A stretch of DNA of 8,184 nt, taken from an uncultured Planctomycetota bacterium (GTDB lineage: Bacteria; Planctomycetota; Planctomycetia; Pirellulales; Thermoguttaceae). Position 1 is the first letter of the stretch. Each line of letters starts with the position of its first letter. This document shows, piece by piece, positions 6,362 to 8,184 of the stretch. The notes below the pieces were generated by a model. The model ran no database searches and had not been told where the DNA came from. It was given only the letters and a program-made list of their open reading frames with translations. The stretch spans positions 1 to 8,184 of the forward strand of contig CADBTE010000078.1 of the NCBI GenBank assembly GCA_902797455.1. Reading direction: 5' to 3'. The position numbers were made by a program, and so were the translations under genes.

Positions 6362-6805
6362 ATGCCAAGTTACAAGAACGATCTGTATTCAAAAAGAGAA
6401 CCGGCCGACCTTTGCGACGGCGGCCAGCCAAGGGGAGGGACCGGGCTTCTGGTCGGGACGCTGATCGTGGGGCTGGGAAGCGGCCTGGGAATCTCGGCGC
6501 TGGTCACCCCTCCCGATCCCCCCGTCCCCGAGGTTGAGCGGACCGAAGCGCCGATAACGTTCACCCCCGGGGAGATCAACTTCCACCCGCCGCAAAACCT
6601 CGGCACGGCTGCCTCGGACGGGATGCCTCGGTACGTGCGTCCCGACGGAAGCGAGCTTCAGATCGACGGTCCCCCCAAGGAGCCGCCCGCTGCGCGGGAG
6701 GGCGAAAATACCGCCGCGCCGCCCAGCGGCGAAGGTACCCCCGTGCCGAAGGGGGGCGACAGTGTTCCCGCGCCGCCGGGCGGGGAGGGTGCCCCCGCGG
6801 AATAA
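6362..6805 (+). CDS. Small single-span protein with proline-rich repeat tail
   Basis: A 147-residue protein with a charged N-terminus of about 27 residues, one span at about 28-48 ('GLLVGTLIVGLGSGLGISAL') and about 100 residues of Pro/Gly/Glu-rich, probably disordered, sequence that would lie in the periplasm. The span is rich in Gly with GxxxG spacings (G28/G32, G39/G43), which often mediate helix packing. The last 28 residues hold three 9-residue repeats. There is no signal peptidase or lipobox motif that I can see. The shape (short inside, one span, proline-rich outside) is that of TonB, but no TonB C-terminal domain is present, so this is a resemblance of layout only. ATG 6362 follows the GTPase stop by 2 bases, with GGAG at 6351-6354, and it is the last gene of the operon. 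I do not recognise a family. Confidence 0.75.
   Translation: MPSYKNDLYSKREPADLCDGGQPRGGTGLLVGTLIVGLGSGLGISALVTPPDPPVPEVERTEAPITFTPGEINFHPPQNLGTAASDGMPRYVRPDGSELQIDGPPKEPPAAREGENTAAPPSGEGTPVPKGGDSVPAPPGGEGAPAE
6719..6799 (+). repeat. Three tandem 27-base coding repeats (Pro/Gly 9-mers)
   Basis: Residues 120-146 of the small proline-rich protein consist of three head-to-tail 9-residue units, PPSGEGTPV, PKGGDSVPA and PPGGEGAPA, each coded by exactly 27 bases (6719-6745, 6746-6772, 6773-6799). The consensus is P-x-x-G-(E/D)-x-x-P-(A/V). The DNA is diverged between units, so the copies are not recent or are kept by selection on the protein. They run up to one codon before the stop. Confidence 0.7.
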
Positions 6806-6825
6806 AAGATCAGCTCTCCCCCCCC
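6806..6825. other. Short convergent intergenic gap
   Basis: Only 20 bases separate the stops of the two convergent genes. The gap holds part of a weak inverted repeat (GGGGAGGG at 6782-6789 with CTCTCCCC at 6814-6821) that overlaps the end of the + strand gene. No T tract follows it on either strand, so no terminator is called, although transcripts from both sides must end near here. Confidence 0.4.
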
Positions 6826-8184
6826 TTAGGGCTCGCCGGGTTCCCGCTGGGGGGCGCTTTCCTCGGGCGCGGGGGAGGGATTCTCTGCGGCGCGGTTCTC
6901 CCCGCCGCTGTCCCGCGTGTTGTTTTCCGCGGCGCCGCGCTCTTCCTCCCCGCGGCCGCCGGCTTGCTCATCGTCAACAAATCGATTCCAGTCGTCGATG
7001 GTTCTTCCGCGCCGGCTGTAATTGTACGGATACCTCGGCGGCGGGGGGCCGCCGTTTTTCTGCCGGCCCATCTGCTGAGGATCGATCCCCCAATGAAGAA
7101 CCAGCAGCCGCACGTACATCTCGTCGTCGGGGAGGCGAAGCAGTTCGTCCAGCTGCCGATCGGGAAGCCCCCGCAGGGTCTTCGCCAGCTCGCCGGTTGT
7201 CTCGTTCTTCCAGAAGAATCCCCGCTCGGCGGGGGGGAATTCTCTCGGCGGCCGCGCCTCGCGCGGCCCGTCGGGCCCGCCGTCGGGGGATGGGGCGCCG
7301 GGAGGTGGGGTGGCGGGCCGGTTCTCAAAATCGCTCGGCGGGGCCGCCGCGTGGCGCGGACCGGTCGGGGGCCGCTGACCGAAACGCTCATAAAGACCGG
7401 TAAGGATCAGCTGTCCGATGAGCCGAATCTTTTGTTCCTCCGGAAGCGGTTCGATATAGCTCTTCCCGCGGTCGGAAAGAAGCGCCGTGAACGAATCGAC
7501 CCCGCGCTCGGTGATGAAGCGGTAGAGAATCCGCTCTTTGGCGTCCGGCCGATCCCGAATCGGGTTGTCGGCGGGAATATTTTTCCCAAACTCGAATAGT
7601 TCGCCGTCGAGCGCCCCGAGGTTTTCCTCCCGCAGCTCTTCGGGGAGAACTGTCTTGATATCGTAATTCCGGCCGCGGCCGTTCCAAGGACGGTAAGCCC
7701 CCCACGGGAACCGGGGGGACATAGGCGGCCATCCCCGGCGCGGATTTTGGGCTTCCGGGCGGCCGTTGTCGGCTTGGGGGGGGAGTTCCCGGGCCGCGTC
7801 GCGGCGGGCGTAGTACCGGGCGGTCAGCCATCCGCACAATCCGAAGGCGGTCATCGCGGCGGCCAGCATAGCCAGACAGACCCAAAATAGACGCCGGCGC
7901 TGTTTTTTTGCCCGGATTTCGTTCTCTTTTTGGGCGCTCTGAGAAGCGTACGTCATCGTCGTGGTTCTCAGCTCGGGATTGTCGGGAAGCGGCGAGAGCG
8001 AATCGATAATAGCGCAGGCCTGGCGCAGCTTGTCGCAGCGCGCGGCGAACACGGGATCTTCTTTGAGCCGTCGCTCGACCTCGCGGCATTCTTCGTCGGT
8101 CAGCTCTCCGTCGAGCAGGGAAGACAGAAGCTCGTCATCCGGGTCGTTCGGCTCGATCGGCTCAAGCTCGTCCCAGTCCGGGTC
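6826..8184 (-). CDS. Anti-sigma-factor-like membrane protein with proline-rich region (5' partial)
   Basis: On the - strand the frame is open from the right edge (8184) to TAA at 6828-6826, giving 452 residues of a protein whose start lies outside. The GTG at 8052 is internal. Partial residues 17-32 'DELLSSLLDGELTDEE' followed by 'VERRLKEDP' match the N-terminal helices of bacterial anti-sigma factors such as those paired with ECF sigma factors in Planctomycetes. No H-x3-C-x2-C zinc site is seen. One span at about 99-124 ('FWVCLAMLAAAMTAFG') follows a basic stretch (KKQRRR), so the N-terminus is cytoplasmic and the rest periplasmic. That outer part has helical segments (about 175-265, 325-370) separated by Pro/Arg/Gly-rich linkers and an acidic tail. 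It would hold a sigma factor at the membrane and release it on an outside signal, which is inferred. The gene converges on the five-gene operon, 20 bases apart. Confidence 0.65.
   Translation of the reverse strand, partial: DPDWDELEPIEPNDPDDELLSSLLDGELTDEECREVERRLKEDPVFAARCDKLRQACAIIDSLSPLPDNPELRTTTMTYASQSAQKENEIRAKKQRRRLFWVCLAMLAAAMTAFGLCGWLTARYYARRDAARELPPQADNGRPEAQNPRRGWPPMSPRFPWGAYRPWNGRGRNYDIKTVLPEELREENLGALDGELFEFGKNIPADNPIRDRPDAKERILYRFITERGVDSFTALLSDRGKSYIEPLPEEQKIRLIGQLILTGLYERFGQRPPTGPRHAAAPPSDFENRPATPPPGAPSPDGGPDGPREARPPREFPPAERGFFWKNETTGELAKTLRGLPDRQLDELLRLPDDEMYVRLLVLHWGIDPQQMGRQKNGGPPPPRYPYNYSRRGRTIDDWNRFVDDEQAGGRGEEERGAAENNTRDSGGENRAAENPSPAPEESAPQREPGEP
7285..7310 (+). other. 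G-quadruplex-capable motif inside the anti-sigma-like gene
   Basis: The + strand, which is the template strand of the gene, has four runs of three or more G (7285-7289, 7292-7295, 7300-7302, 7307-7310) with loops of 2, 4 and 4 bases, and a fifth run at 7315-7317. It fits the usual G3+N1-7 pattern. It codes a proline-rich linker on the other strand, so the C-rich codons alone may explain it. Confidence 0.5.

Noticed and set aside
6782..6821. Inverted repeat between the two convergent genes as a bidirectional terminator
   Set aside because: The 8-base-pair stem with one G-U has a 24-base loop, overlaps coding sequence and has no T tract on either side.
6762..7599. Open frames on the + strand across the anti-sigma-like gene
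   Set aside because: They are antisense shadows rich in Arg and Pro. The - strand frame is longer, continues to the window edge and carries a membrane span and anti-sigma-like head.
1..8184. CRISPR array, tRNA, rRNA, insertion sequence or attachment site
   Set aside because: No regularly spaced identical repeats, no cloverleaf with a CCA end, no transposase motif and no terminal inverted repeats with target duplication were seen.

Overview
This is a GC-rich, densely coding chromosomal window, most likely from a planctomycete or a related PVC-group bacterium. The assignment is an inference. It rests on a MoxR-type AAA+ gene, a DnaK-like absence of any phage or IS signal, long proline-rich membrane proteins, and an anti-sigma-like protein with a short 'DELLSSLLDGELT' head of the kind common in Planctomycetota. 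No tRNA, rRNA, CRISPR array or insertion sequence was seen, and no gene-free stretch exceeds 300 bases.

Left part (1-2589, + strand): the 3' end of a probable UvrD/PcrA-type helicase, a complete PdxA-family dehydrogenase, and a MoxR-family AAA+ ATPase whose reading frame is broken by one apparent missing base near 2191. Restoring that base gives a normal-length protein of about 364 residues.

Centre (2590-6805, + strand): after a possible terminator and a good sigma70-like promoter (TTGACA, 17 bases, GACAAT) lies a tight five-gene operon in which all products are predicted membrane proteins. In order they are a minimal MotA/TolQ/ExbB-like channel protein, a one-span protein with an ExbD/TolR-like membrane anchor, a two-span protein of unknown family, a 655-residue P-loop GTPase-like protein with one central membrane span and a large predicted periplasmic domain, and a short one-span protein with a proline-rich tail carrying three 9-residue tandem repeats. 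Gene gaps are 6, 30, -4 (overlap) and 2 bases, so the five are probably made together. I read this as a candidate ion-motive-force-driven membrane complex linked to a cytoplasmic GTPase: ExbB-like and ExbD-like parts, a TonB-like shaped (not homologous) proline-rich partner, and a GTPase switch that spans the membrane. This is the most interesting part of the window and I know of no named system with exactly this layout.

Right part (6826-8184, - strand): a convergent gene running off the right edge. It encodes an anti-sigma-factor-like membrane protein with a long proline-rich and charged C-terminal region. Its partner ECF sigma factor, if there is one, would lie beyond the right edge.
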